Assembly (NCBI RefSeq): GCF_963576675.1
Contig: NC_088912.1
Span: 59,900,895 to 59,964,894 of the forward strand
Direction of reading: 5' to 3'
DNA from: Euphorbia lathyris
Lineage: Eukaryota > Streptophyta > Magnoliopsida > Malpighiales > Euphorbiaceae
DNA length: 64,000 nucleotides
Positions within the stretch are counted from its first letter, which is position 1, and each line of letters begins with the position of its first letter. Of this stretch, positions 35,707-47,428 are shown in pieces. Made by a program: the position numbers and the translations under genes. The notes below the pieces were generated by a model. The model saw nothing but the letters and a program-made list of their open reading frames with translations. It was not told the DNA's origin and did not search any database.

Positions 35707-35820
35707 TGGATTGACAAACAAGGGAAAACTCCTCTTATTGTGGCTACCATGGATTCTGGATTGTTCAATGTTGCTAGGACTTTGATTGAAATGGGAGCTA
35801 ATGTTAATGCTTATCGCCCT
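35707..35820 (+). pseudogene. Ankyrin-repeat exon relic, XBAT35-like
   Basis: The plus strand reads I-D-K-Q-GKTPLIVATMDSGLFN and VARTLIEMGANVNAYRP. This is one ankyrin repeat in the form I recall from XBAT34/35-type RING E3 ligases. The stretch ends at the usual exon boundary after NAYRP, but no clean GT donor follows and a stop precedes it, so it looks like a relic. No other exon of such a gene is visible, and a CACTA terminus begins 53 bp downstream. Confidence 0.6.
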
Positions 35821-35872
35821 AGTTTGTTTCTATTCTTTGAACTATCTGCATTGCTATCATAATATATGCTCG

Positions 35873-36750
35873 CACTACGCCAAAACCCCCTTCAGACGAT
35901 GGTTAAAAACCTTCGTCCCGCGAGATATAAATCTGTCACGGGGCTCGCTGCCGTCTGTTGACCCTTCAGACGACGGTTAGGTTCTGTCATGTGACGGTGT
36001 GACACATGACATTATCCTATCTGCGTACTGTCATATTAATCTTTATTACGATGCAACTAATTTATTATTACCGTCACCTTTGATGTCATCACATGACATA
36101 CTAATAATTAAAACCGTCAAGTTTATGTGTGGGAAATTGGCATATTCAATTTGCGATGACAGTTCGTATAATAATTTCTACCATCGTAGCTTGTTTTAGA
36201 TGGCATAGGTCTTAATCAATTATGTCAAATGATTTATTTTCAGATGATAGATTCGTTTATTTCAATGTCTTTTCATTGTTCTTTATATGACATTTTTAAA
36301 ATTAAAATGTCACTTTTTGCCTTCTTCGTATGGATTTCTAGTTTTTACCTGAATAATTAACACACTCAAATATAAACATGAAATTCTGTATAACAATGGT
36401 TGATATTTTATTAGACACCAATACTCATAATCTGTTTACATTTAACATACATTCCTGACTTAAAACTAAAAAAATAACCAATACATATCCAAATTCTGAA
36501 ACAAATCGATCAATTCATGTATCCATATCTTGGAGTCATTATTAGGCCTATAATCCCAAAGTCTTGATATCTGCAAAACCCAATGCAGGTCATCAATACA
36601 TAACATCATTACACATAACCCTAACCGCATTAATTAAGACTTTTCCCCTTTCACGACCTTTCACTTAGCCACCACTATCATATCACTATTAATAACAATC
36701 ATATCACAATCGTTCAGTGTCCATTCAACCCAGAAAACTTACATTATACA
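35873..36750 (+). mobile_element. CACTA element left end (CACTA-1)
   Basis: The terminus CACTACGCCAAAACCC is followed by subterminal repeats built on gacgatgg, gacgacgg and ctgtcat (35890-36200). The left end at 43022 has the same order of motifs. The flanking triplet is TCG. No matching right end with TCG was found in the window. The part after about 36330 is AT-rich filler without clear repeats. Confidence 0.65.
36466..36570 (-). pseudogene. Possible terminal exon, unrecognised
   Basis: On the minus strand a ttttgcag acceptor is followed by 34 open codons (ISRLWDYRPNNDSKIWIHEL, and a LIDLFQNLDMYW segment) and TAG. It may be the last exon of a captured gene or of the CACTA element. I do not recognise it, and it may be chance. 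Confidence 0.25.
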
Positions 36751-37095
36751 ATGGATCACCTTGCGCTTGTTCAACAATGGATAATTGCTGAGATGGAAAA
36801 ACTGTACATTGAGAGCCCAAGGTGGCTTCTGGCCATCGATGGTATATCAATCCATATGTTGTTCTTCAACTCTTCCTGGTTTCTTCTATTTACTTGTAAT
36901 GATTCTTCTTATCTTGGATGATAACAGGTCATCTGGATGATAACTTCTTGAAATGGTCGATCAGAATAAAAGGCCCACAATACACCCCTTATGAAAGGGG
37001 TGTATTTGAAATCAGAATCAGCTACCCTCCGGATTTCCCAAACAGACCTCCAATAGTAATATTAACTTATCTCCTTAAGATATATGAACCTACAG
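36751..37095 (+). pseudogene. Ubiquitin-conjugating enzyme (E2) fragment with intron
   Basis: Exon 1 (36751-36841) starts MDHLALVQQWIIAEMEKLYI. Exon 2 (36928 to about 37095) reads KWSIRIKGPQYTPYERGVFE and then SYPPDFPNRPPIV, the core of the E2 fold before the catalytic Cys. A GT-AG intron (36842-36927, ending ataacag) joins them in frame. An LTR starts at about 37096, so the catalytic Cys-bearing half is missing. The location between a CACTA end and an LTR suggests capture by an element, but it may be a disrupted host gene. Confidence 0.65.
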
Positions 37096-38602
37096 GTTGA
37101 GCGATTTCCGAAAGTGCATGGTATACTCTTGTAGTAATAAAAGATATCGAACCCACATGGAACGTTTTTTAATAAAAACTTATTTTAATTCAGATTTAAT
37201 TCACGTCTTTTAGGTTTAACTAGAAAATCGTTTAATTGTTTGGATTTGTTTGGTTTGGATGGAAATAGATTGTTGAGACTTAGAATGCAAATCTGTCAGA
37301 AGTTTAAATTACATTACAGGAACTTTTATGTTTAAGAATAAGAAGTACACGAAACTTGCTTGCATTAAGCAAGAAAGCAAGTATAACTTTGATTAGATTA
37401 TAATTATGTAATAATTTATCATTTAACGCAATTAACGGGCTTCGAACTGCAGACGATCTTTCTACGGTCGGAACAGATCGCTACCTTAATCAAATTGGTG
37501 TTTTATGTCTGATAAGCCGAGCTATCGAGCATATCATCCATAAATCCTAATCCTTTTAAGTGTTCAACAAAGTTTCCTTAGAAATATATTTTATGTAAAA
37601 GTTTTTATCGAAAACACCAGTATATTATTTTGAAGAACATTTTCTAAAAACATACTCCAGAACAACAATAGAAAACATAAATTGAATAGAAAAGATATAT
37701 TATTATTGAATTGTGAATCTTCACAAGTTAACAGAGAAGAAGAAACATGGATAGAATTTTAACTAATTTGAGTTTCGGGTAGTCAATCATTTCCTCAAAC
37801 TTCGTAGGTTTGTCAGACCCTGGGGCGCTTCAACCGCTAGTTCTTCTCGTTGAATCCTCGAAATAGAGATCACTGAATCCACTATTAGAATGTAAACTTG
37901 TCTTCGAACAATTCTTGAATCTAAACTAATTGGAACTGTGTTTGTAACTAAACTAAAGAACAACTTGTGTACAGCAAGTTTGTTTTTTACAGAAATGAAA
38001 CTAAATCTAACTCTCTTCTGAATCAGAGCTTTCTTCAACAAAATTTCCAACTCTCTAACAACCTTGAATTCTGAAATGAAGCACTTATTTATAGTTGCTG
38101 AAAGGTTGTGTTTGAAGGGTCGTGTCCACTGGTGAAGGGTCGTTTCTATCCAGACGAACAGACGCATTATTTAGAATTAAAACATGTGAAATTAGTGCTG
38201 AAACTTCGCTGCTGCTACCGAGATAATTGAAATCTCAGTCGCGACATGGGCCTGAGGGAGATTGCTGATGGACGTGTATTTTCGAGACTCAAACATGCGT
38301 GTCACGTCCGAGATATTAGGAATCTCGGTCGCGACACGGACTTATGCTCCCGTTCGTGATTGTTTCCCAACTCCTCGTATCGGTCTTCTGAATTTGCACG
38401 TGCTTTTAGCTCGTAAATGTGATTTCTCTCTCGTTTTTGCTCCGTTTTAGCTCCTATTTGGATTTTACCAAATAATTAAGTACATTGCACAATAGAAACA
38501 AATATAGACGTAAAAGTACTCTAAATAAATATAATTAGCACGATTTCAATATAAAACTGACGTAATTATTAATGATATTTTAGGTATATTTTGGGCTTAT
38601 CA
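37096..38602 (-). repeat. Athila-like 3' LTR (LTR D)
   Basis: On the minus strand it starts TGATAAGCCCAAAATATACC at 38602 and ends near gctcaacc at 37096. It is the family of the solo LTR at 56763-58186. The TATA box (ttatttatag on the plus strand, 38085-38094) is 125-240 bp downstream of two ccgagat...atctcggtcgcgac stem-loop sequences at 38218-38245 and 38308-38335. A gtgtgggaga tract directly precedes the LTR start, so it is a 3' LTR. Confidence 0.75.
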
Positions 38603-40215
38603 AATCTCCCACACTTAAGTTTTTGCTAGTCCCGAGCAAAATTTCGCTGAATTTATTCTTTAGTCAATCACTTTATGAAAATAGAACATATATCCATGTA
38701 TTCCTTTTTAAATTAGTTAAACCGAAAGATGAACTTTGCATGGTAAATTTATACGCAAAACATCAAACTAGCTAATGTAAAAATGATATATCATCCGTCT
38801 TGTATTTCAATTTTTATATTGAAGTATTCGAGACGGTTTAAGCACGCATGTTTTTGAGTCTTTCGTCTCAAGGCATTTCAAAGCACAAAATTTTCTTTCC
38901 CAAACCTAAACTATTATATGAAATATGGATTAATAAGGACTTAGGTTTAATTTATTTGCTAGTCACGCCTGTGATAAGGGTGGTCTCGTCCGTGACTTTA
39001 TATATTAATTAAATTGCTTTGTGTTCGTTTAAGAGGTTACGACCATGCCATGGGTGGACACAATCGTTACTTTAAACTTAACACGTTTAATTTTGCTTTT
39101 ATTTTAACGTTCCTTTCATACCTCGATTGTGATAAGGGTGATCGCAATCGTGGCCAAAATTACCGTTTACTTACACGTTTAATTTTGCTTTTATTTTAAC
39201 GTTCCTTCCATACCTCGATTGTGATAAGGGTGGTCACAATCGTTACTTTAAACTTAACACGTTCAATTTTGCTTTTATTTTAACACCCCTTTCATACCTC
39301 GATTGTGATATGGGTGGTCTCAATCGTGGCCAAACGTTAAGAATACAACTACTTTATTTAATTAACGTGAGTTATAAAATGTAAATTTAAAAATGAGAAA
39401 GAAAAATAGCACATTCATCCTATATTGACTTAAAATTCAACATGTATTATGGCTAAAGTTTCCTTAAAAACTTCAATTGGTTTTAAAGTAAGACGAAATC
39501 AAACCGAGGTAAAATCTAGAGTTGTTAGTTCGATTTATGCCTATAAAGCTAATTGAAAATTGAAAATAAGATTTATATTTATCATGTATTGCATGATATA
39601 AAATAGAGATTGAAAATAAAGGAATTTTTACTTATATCACTTAAGACGCTTTTGATAAAAATCGTTTCAGAGATTTGTAAAAAAATATTTGAATTTAAAA
39701 TTGCCCATATAGAAATATTATTTCTAACGATAATGATAACCTAAAAATAATCATAAGTTAATATGTTAACCATATTTTGAAAATTTAAACTTGTGACATA
39801 TGAAATATATATTTTATGAAAATTGATGTTTATGAAAATGTCATTTTTGTGAAAAATGTTGCATTCTTGTGAAAATGTTACATTTTGTATATTACTTAAA
39901 CATTAAGAATGAAAATTAAATTTCATATAGGAATAATATCAACATGCATTTATACTTAAATAAATAGCATTCATCCACATTCGTTGCATTCATTCGTACT
40001 CGAAATAAAAATAAATATGAAATATCTCCTCCCACACTTAAATTGGACCATGTCCTCATTGGTGCAAAATATGGATAAATCACAAAAATAAAATAGTAAG
40101 AAAATAGAATTGAAAATATTGTATCAAAACATTCAACATAAAATTAGAAATTGTACCAAACGTAATTAAAAATATTGTACGAAACTTAAGAAAAACATGA
40201 TAATAGGAAAATGAG
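38603..40215 (-). mobile_element. Athila-like 3' internal non-coding region with tandem repeats
   Basis: The polypurine tract (38603-38616) and a long AT-rich stretch without coding potential. An imperfect tandem repeat of 84-92 bp, about 3.5 copies, lies at 39036-39340, each unit with tacctcgattgtgataaggg and a ttaacacgttcaattttgc block. Minisatellite-like arrays in this position are common in Athila/Tat elements. No gene is visible. Confidence 0.65.
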
Positions 40216-41506
40216 TTAAGAAAGAAAGGATAAAACGTATTCTTGCGAAGGTGAACCCGGTGGTGATGGTGTAGTCACGACTCCTTGGCGTCGGAAGAAT
40301 GATAGCAACCGGCGATGAATTGATGTTTGCTCACACCTCAAAGAATGGATATTAGCATCCACTGTGGTGATCATTGAACTCATTTCGCTATTGTTGGCAA
40401 CCACTTCATCTAACCTCAAATTCATTTGACGATTATGCTCATTAACTTGTGTCAAAACGCGTGGCCATCCTACTTGCTCGTCTTCATTAGGTGCTTCCTC
40501 CTCTTGTGCTTGCTCTTGTTCTTGTTCATCAATATGCTCCTCCTCCTCATCCTCTTCATCGTCGTCATCATCCTCTTAGGTACCTAAACCTTGAGAACTC
40601 GAAGCTCCGTCACCCGAACTAGCAATGAGACGCTTAATGCGCTCTTCATAAGATATAAAAATGGGGGGACCTTGTTTAAGCACTAAATTGGCTCTTTGAA
40701 TAGCTGCAATGTCCAAAAGAGGCAATCCAACATGATGAGGCATGTTTTGAAAATCCGATAATTCACCCAGTGCTCCCAAAACAATACCGGTAATTAAATT
40801 ACCCATAGGCACTTGCCTATTACGGGAAATGGCGGCTTGGTACAAATTATTGAATATCATGCCAATACTATCAATGGTCAAATTCTTAAAAATACTATCA
40901 AGCACGAACAAATCATGACTTTGCACTTTGGAACTTTCAACTCTACCAAATAGAGAAAAAGATAAATACTTGTGAAAGTAAAACACACAATTATCCTTAA
41001 TCCATTTGCTTGAAGTGTTTTTCGGGTAGAAAACATATCTAAGTCCGTGAAAGAATTCCAAACGGAGTGCGTACTAAATGTCTTTGGCTTTTGATAAAAA
41101 TTTCATGTAGGAAAACCAAACCATTCCCCCATCTCCTCATATCCGACCTCAACTCTAACACCATTATTCCTAAAGGTAATAATACCATGCTTTTTTTTTA
41201 TCATAACTCAAAGTGACAAAAAACTCCACAATATGCGATTCAATATGCGGAAAATGCATACTAGCAAATTTTTTCCAACCAAGAACATTCAAATACTCAT
41301 CAATATGTTCGGTGAAAGAGAAAGCATTTATCGTATCGAAGTCCAAAAAATTGTATATCGGTGAACTCCATCTGTTGCCCCGAAAAGTGTAGATAATGAC
41401 GTCCTTCCACTTTCGTTTCAATGTCGAACGTTGCTCCATATTGAACCCGTAAACGATTAGCTTGTGTGGATTTTGTTTCATTGGCAACTCTCTTTTGTCT
41501 AGGCAT
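40216..41506 (-). pseudogene. Athila-family ORF a (plant transposon protein), frame broken
   Basis: ATG at 41506 starts MPRQKRVANETKSTQ. A frame change near a T run at about 41360 leads to YNFLDFDTINAFSF and LGWKKFASMHFPHIES. A further break lies near 41100. The frame then gives VFYFHKYLSFSLFGRVES, GNLITGIVLGAL and a stop at 40576, after which an acidic Glu/Asp/Gln-rich tail and a helical end follow to 40216. Core segments align by eye with the ORFs at 42148 and 4827. The function of this Athila protein is not known to me. Confidence 0.7.
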
Positions 41507-41604
41507 GTTTGCTTGATTTTTGGTTTGATAGAATTTTACAGAGATAAAAGAAAAACGTAGTTGGGAAGAGTAAAGAGTGTTTGATTGGTGAAAATAGAGG
41601 TGAT

Positions 41605-41850
41605 GTATATAGGTGTGATTGATGGGTATTAAATAGGGTAGAAGAATAAGTATTAATTTAGAGTAGGAATAGGAATAGATGTAATTTTTAGGCTCAATCC
41701 CATCATGCAACATAGCGTGTCGCGATCGAGATTCAGGAATCTCGGTCGCGACATGAGGTTTTTGGGAAGAAAAATTCTTCCTGAAGCATGTGTTTCGCTG
41801 GTCGTCTAGAGATATTAAAAATCTCTACCGAGATTTCTGACCTGTAGCCT
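41605..41850 (-). promoter_or_regulatory. Candidate internal promoter: hairpin plus TATA upstream of ORF a
   Basis: On this strand the order is two hairpin-forming blocks (41850-41809 and 41752-41719), a TATA-like cctatata (41605-41613), then the ATG at 41506. The hairpin arms GTCGCGATCGAGATT and AATCTCGGTCGCGAC pair over 15 bp with one mismatch and a 4-nt loop. The same hairpin lies 115-245 bp upstream of the TATA box in LTR D and in the LTR at 56763. The matched spacing here (108-240 bp) is the reason for the promoter call. Confidence 0.5.
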
Positions 41851-42147
41851 AAAATCTGAAATTTCTACGCTAAAAAATTAATTTCTTCTTGTAATTATGG
41901 TGCATTAATGATAAGTTTTAATTCCTGTAACTTAAAAAACAAAAGTGAAACATTAAATATAAGGTTAACCAAAAGGTTTTGCCTTAATTAATAAGAATTA
42001 AATGAGACAATTAATACTTTTATTAATAACATAAACACATATTTACATTAAACACATACTGAAAACATATATACATATATGTACATGAATCATAAAATAA
42101 CATTAAACATATATACAGTACTTAAACACAATCAAACATAAATAATG

Positions 42148-43021
42148 TTAAACGGTATCCCGATGAACAGGAATATGTCTTGCATTGGTCCTGTTAATCT
42201 TCGCTTGAATGAAGACTTGTCTTTCTTCTGGAGAAAGAAATTGTGGACCAACACGAAAAACTCTTTTGACAATTCCTTCGTTTTCAAAGAACTCGTAATC
42301 AAGGACTGGAAATGGTTCTTTCTCGCTCCAAGGAACTGAAACTGGTCCCTTGATACCAAGAATAATACCACAGATAATATTTCCAAATCCTATCTTCCTA
42401 TTCTTCGAACGTGAAGCGACAACTAATCCCTCCATCAAAATCTTCGAGGAATTAACGGTATTGCCTTGGAAAATGTCTCCTAACACATACAAATCCATAT
42501 CTTGGACGATGCTACTATTAACACGTCCAAACAAACTATGATAGAGAAACTTGTGAAGATACAACATGGAGTTCGAATTTATCGATTTGTTGTAGGCAAG
42601 ACTCGGATTGAATCTCCAGAATCCCGTCAACATTCTCCATATATCTTAAGAAGTCATATCTCGTCCAGGATGGTATTGATTAGTATCATGTGGTGGGAAA
42701 CCAAACCATGCATGAAGTTCAGGATACCCAAAAGTAAACACTTTGTCGTCATGACGAAAACTAAGACGAACACGCCTTTTGTTGACGAAACGAACAGTTG
42801 AAAGGAACTCTAATATCTAATTTCCAATAATTGGAAATCGCATTGACGCAAACTTGGTCCAACCTAAGTTTGTTAGATAGCGATTCATGTCTTCTCTAAT
42901 CCCGAGTTCTTCATTCAGGAACTCGTCCATATATAGCATTCCACAAAACATAGCATAACGAAACCTTAAATAATGTCGACCCTCATCTTCATTATAGATG
43001 GGAAACAATGCTTCGTATCGT
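42148..43021 (-). pseudogene. Athila-family ORF b, truncated by CACTA
   Basis: The frame 43008-42817 gives EDEGRHYLRFRY and TNLGWTKFASMRFPIIGN, and 42633-42148 gives MLYLHKFLYHSLFGRVNSS, GNIICGIILGIKG and QFLSPEERQ. These match, segment by segment, the ORF at 40216-41506, so the two are paralogues in tandem, 640 bp apart. A frame break lies between 42817 and 42633, and the N-terminus is missing because CACTA sequence begins at 43022. Confidence 0.7.
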
Positions 43022-43454
43022 CACTATACCAAAACCCTCTTCAGACGATGGTTAAAAACCATCGTCCCGCATGATATAAATCTGTCACAGGGCTCGCTGC
43101 CGTCTGATAAGGCATCAGACGACGGTCGAGTTCTGTCATCTTTCGAAGCGATAAACGACACGCGCTTCCTAACCGTCTGTCATCTTTTCCATGTTACAAC
43201 GACATTCGACTTAGTTGAAACCGTAGTATTGGGTGATTTCTAATGACAAGTTTTTTATATATATCGTCATTGTAGTATGTAAAACCGTAGACCTTTTTCT
43301 TATCATACGACATTTTTTATTATTGTTTGTGGAATTGTAGATAAGTTACGACGATAGTTTTCCTCTTTGTTGCTGTCGTTTGAAGGTGTTTCAGTTGACG
43401 TTGTCTTTAAATTTTTTATCTTGTGCGTGGATTTCACATGACATTTTTCATTTA

Positions 43455-44728
43455 GGGATAAGTACAAAAAAAAAATGCTTGTGGTATACCGGTTTTGCGA
43501 ACTCGAACCTGTGGTATTTTTTTTTTGCAAATAGAGGTATGTGTTACAGGCCGTTAGCAAACAGAGGCTAAATTGACTAACGGTGTTAAAATTCAAAGAG
43601 AAAAGAGTTAATTTGGTCCGTATATTTATTTATTTTATAAATTAACCCTCCCAATTATCTAATTATCACAAATAAACCCCAAAATCAAAAATAAAAATAA
43701 AAAATACCATCTTCTCATCTCGTTTTCATTTTTTATTTTCCTTCTTCTTTCTCTCTCTTCTCTCTCTCCTCTCTTCTTCTTCTTCTTCTTCTTCTTCTTT
43801 TTGTGTGATTTGTTAATTATGAGATTGAATTAACTCAATTTCTCATACTTGTCCTTCAATTTCATACAATTCGTTAAAAATCAACATGGCTAACCAAGAA
43901 TTAGATTTTGATTTTTACCCAACACCATCGTCACTGAATCTGGAAATTTCCAGAAAAATTCCAAAATTTCTGGATTTTCCAGAATATCTAAAAATCCAGA
44001 CGTTCATTCTAAATCCTCCTCCTTCTCCTTTCGATTCTTATCCTTTCTATCCGACTCCGAGATCGTCGCTTCCGATTCCCTTACCTTCGCTCAGTCCGTA
44101 AAGATCGCCGGCGATGAGAAAGACGCTTGGGGTGCAGCAATCAGTTCGAACTTCATCAATGCAGTTCCAACTTCATCAATCCAGCAAAACTATTATCGGT
44201 GTGAATGTCGTGAACCGCCGTTTCTGGGTTCAATTCGAGCTATGATGCAGGATCCATCAAGAAATCTGGAAAAATAAAAATCCATCAAGAAATCTGGAAG
44301 AAGAAGAAGAAGGAGGAGGAGGAGGAGGAGGAGAGGAGGAAGAAGAAGAGAAGAAGAAGAAGAAGAGGAAAGGAGGAGGAGGAGGAGGAAGAAGAAGAAG
44401 AAGAAGAAGAAGAGAGGAGAGAGAGAAGAGAGAGAAAGAAGAAGAAAAATAAAAAATGAAAAAGAGATGGAAAAGATGGTATTTTTTATTTTTATTTTTG
44501 ATTTTGGGGTTTATTTGTGATAATTAGATAATTAGGGGGTTAATTTATAAAATAAATAAATATAAGGACCAAATTAACTCTTTTCTCTTTGAATTTTAAC
44601 AACGTTAGTCAATTTAGCATCTGTTTGCTAACGGCCTGTAACACATACCTCTGTTTGCAAAAAAAAAATACCACAGGTTCGAGTTCGCAAAACCGGTATA
44701 CCACAGGTATTTTTTTTGTACTTATCCC
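43455..44728. mobile_element. Mutator-like element with 9-bp target duplication
   Basis: Ends GGGATAAGTACAAAA and its inverted copy gtacttatccc bound a 1274-bp element. The duplication TTTCATTTA is perfect at 43446-43454 and 44729-44737. Terminal inverted repeats extend about 280-350 bp each, including attaactctt and ctgtttgc/gcaaacag blocks and complementary CTT/GAA-rich tracts. A small ORF at 43886-44101 (MANQELDFDFYPTPSS) lies in the non-TIR core; I do not recognise it. A 9-bp duplication and long TIRs are Mutator features. There is no transposase, so it is non-autonomous, possibly Pack-MULE-like. Confidence 0.85.
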
Positions 44729-44737
44729 TTTCATTTA

Positions 44738-45384
44738 ATCAAATGTCATAAAAGTCATTCAAATTTGACTACGTTAATTATAAGACGACAGTCCTATTTT
44801 TTATTTATGTCATCTTAGCGTTTTAGTCATGACATTATTTCATTAACCTGGTATCGTGTCACGCGTCATAATATGACAATTTTTTTAATTTTGCGCTCAT
44901 TATTTAATGCATTAGACGCCAGATTTTTTATCCCAACTGTGTCGCATAACCTGTAACCCTTTCATGCACCTGTACATATTGCAATTGAAATTACATGATA
45001 GTACTACTCCAATTACAACCAAGCTATAAACTTCATATATAACTTAACTATCCATTATTTACATAATATGTACACCAATTGTGCACAATATATACACAGA
45101 GAACCAGTGGGATATCATTGTACGAAAATATGCACCAAAAAAAAGACCCAAAATATGCACAACAACAAGTGTACCACAAACCGATAATCATATTGTACGA
45201 AAACAGGATTACATAAACAATCCATTGTCACTTCAAGTAAAGCACATGATCTGCCCATGTTGTGCGGAGATGATCGAAATTCGAATGGCTGTAACTCAAT
45301 CCATACTTGTTTATCCACTACAAAACATAAATGCTTTATTATTAGGAATTTACTCTATATCACTGATAACAACTGCATATATCT
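44738..45384. mobile_element. CACTA subterminal region, continued
   Basis: Motifs such as gacgacagt, tgtcatc and atgacattat continue the CACTA repeats after the Mutator-like insertion. No gene is visible. The right end is cut by the copia LTR at 45385. Confidence 0.55.
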
Positions 45385-47428
45385 TGAAGGAAAATAGGCA
45401 AACCTTTGCCAGCGGAAATATAAAATTTTTACCTATTTCCTTTTCCCAAGATCCGTTAATCGTTATTTCGTATAAGGAGGGATTGAACATAAATACCTTT
45501 ATGATGATCAATCTACCGTTGCAAACGAAGTGCCCATAACTTCAAAAGAGATGGAAACTGTCTACCAATCTTCCCCTACCCGAACAGACCTTCCAGAACT
45601 CCGAGCGATAATCCCAACGGTGGAAACGTGGAAGAATATGTCTAGAAGCTCCTGTCCAAAAATCGTGACGATCCGACAGTTCAATCTCTAGGAATCCGCG
45701 AAATTGTGAACTGACCTGATGTAGGAGAAGCAAAACGAATTTCTCCTTTTGTATGTCTTTTCTACATTCATGAACATAACAAAACATATAAGTGAACGAT
45801 TAGAACTCAACCAAGTAATAGCAATCAAGATAGATTGCCTCTAATTAATCAACACAAGATCAATGAGAAAAAGAAAGAGATGAAATCAATTGATTCGGAA
45901 GTAATCGGTGGAATTCTGTCCTCTACTGTAGGGGTCGAAATTCTCAGTCTGCGGGAGAGACTAGGGTTGGCCGAAATTCACAGTTAAGGGGGTATATATA
46001 GCCTCTTCCATCTAAACCCTAGTCAGATAGAATTAGGTTACTGAATAAGAATTTAATTCAGAATAAAATTCTTATTGTTATTATCTATAATTATATTAAA
46101 TATAAAGATAATAATAACTTATTGATAGGATAATAATAGAAGAAATTTAATCTCATTAAACCTCCTAACTTATTTATCCCATAATTAATTTAATTCATAA
46201 TCATAATCTAATTATAATTGTTTAAATTAAATTAATTCCTTTATGTATTTATTATACATAAATCGCCCCCCTATACTACTAGGCCTTAGTGGACTCAGTT
46301 GGGCTTCCGTCAATTAATTAACATATGTTTCTCTTTTGGGTTCCAAGTCTTACGTGTGACCCATTAGGTTCTTATTGCTTCTAGTCGTATACAACTATTA
46401 AATTAATTTTCTCAGAATTATATTTAATCTTTGTATAACGTAATGAGTACGCGAACTGTGATTGGCAGATCCGAAACATTCCCCCAAAGCTATAAGAAGA
46501 TAGGTTGATTCTGTCATTGACCTTTCCGTATTAGTTACAGTATAATTCGATCCTTTGTTAACTACATCCTTGAATAGAATCTTATGACTATGGGCAATGT
46601 CAAGTCACATATAGCGAGACGTTCGTTTTACTTATACAGGCCGAGTTAACTCCAATTAGATAGGTTAAGTGAAATCTGCATTTCAAGTCTTAAGCTATCA
46701 CCTTGCAAGGATTTAGAGTTAAGTCTTCCACAAGCGATCCTTGGACGTATCTGCCATTTATCAGGAGTGACAAATGCTCAATCCAATGTATAACTATCCT
46801 GCAATTACTTCCTGTGATACCTAACGTCTGCCGTACACACCCCAGAGTCATCCCTATTATGGATCGTGTTACAACAGGATCAAAGCATCACATTCCATAA
46901 TCCAAAATCACTAATTAACATTCCTTTGAGTCTTATGATTACTTATACCTATTAATACCAATGAGATGAACAGGTGACAAGGATAAATCTACCCATCCTG
47001 TTATCTCAAGTCGGGTCCCCAATCCTAATGAACTCCCTTTCATCGGATCCATGTAACTGTCCAGATATCTGCATATCTGAAGCTTGTGAGATCAGCTCTC
47101 TGTCTCGACAGAAGACATTGTTACATGCAAGTCTCAACAGTGATATGTCAATCCTATTTTTAAACATATTACTTGACATGGGGTGGTTTTAAGTTTATTA
47201 GTTTATTATAAAGTTTCGTCTCACTTCATGCTTGTATGAACACTTTATAATCACTTTAAACAAACTTAGGGATTTCCTTTTATTAGACTTATTTAGTTCT
47301 TAAAAGAGGTTGCCTTTATATAGTTATAAAACCATATCTTATTAAAACAAATGACATAAAGAACATTTCATTTACATTAAGTTTATATCCTAGAACAATT
47401 GTCTATAGGACACTAAACCAGTGACCAT
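45385..47428 (-). repeat. Copia-family 3' LTR (LTR J)
   Basis: Matches the LTR at 59401-61244 along its whole length, from the plus-strand end TGAAGGAAAATAGGCAAACC to gtctataggacactaaacc. Beyond the latter the terminal ccccaaca is altered to ccagtgacc, so the right end is approximate. Two inverted-type blocks (ctcgacagaagac; atatctgcatatctgaag) are shared by all family members. It is a 3' LTR of a minus-strand element because decayed pol-like DNA follows on its right. Confidence 0.75.

Noticed and set aside
44290..44430. GAA/GGA repeat as a microsatellite of independent interest
   Set aside because: It is the complement of the CTT tract on the other side and belongs to the Mutator-like TIR.
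45081..45539. 152-codon ORF at 45081-45539
   Set aside because: It spans the CACTA/LTR J boundary at 45385, so it is a chance frame.
46703..47192. ORFs repeated at 46703-47192 and 60521-61010
   Set aside because: They are conserved only because both lie in copies of the same copia LTR; antisense to the LTR, with no known domain.
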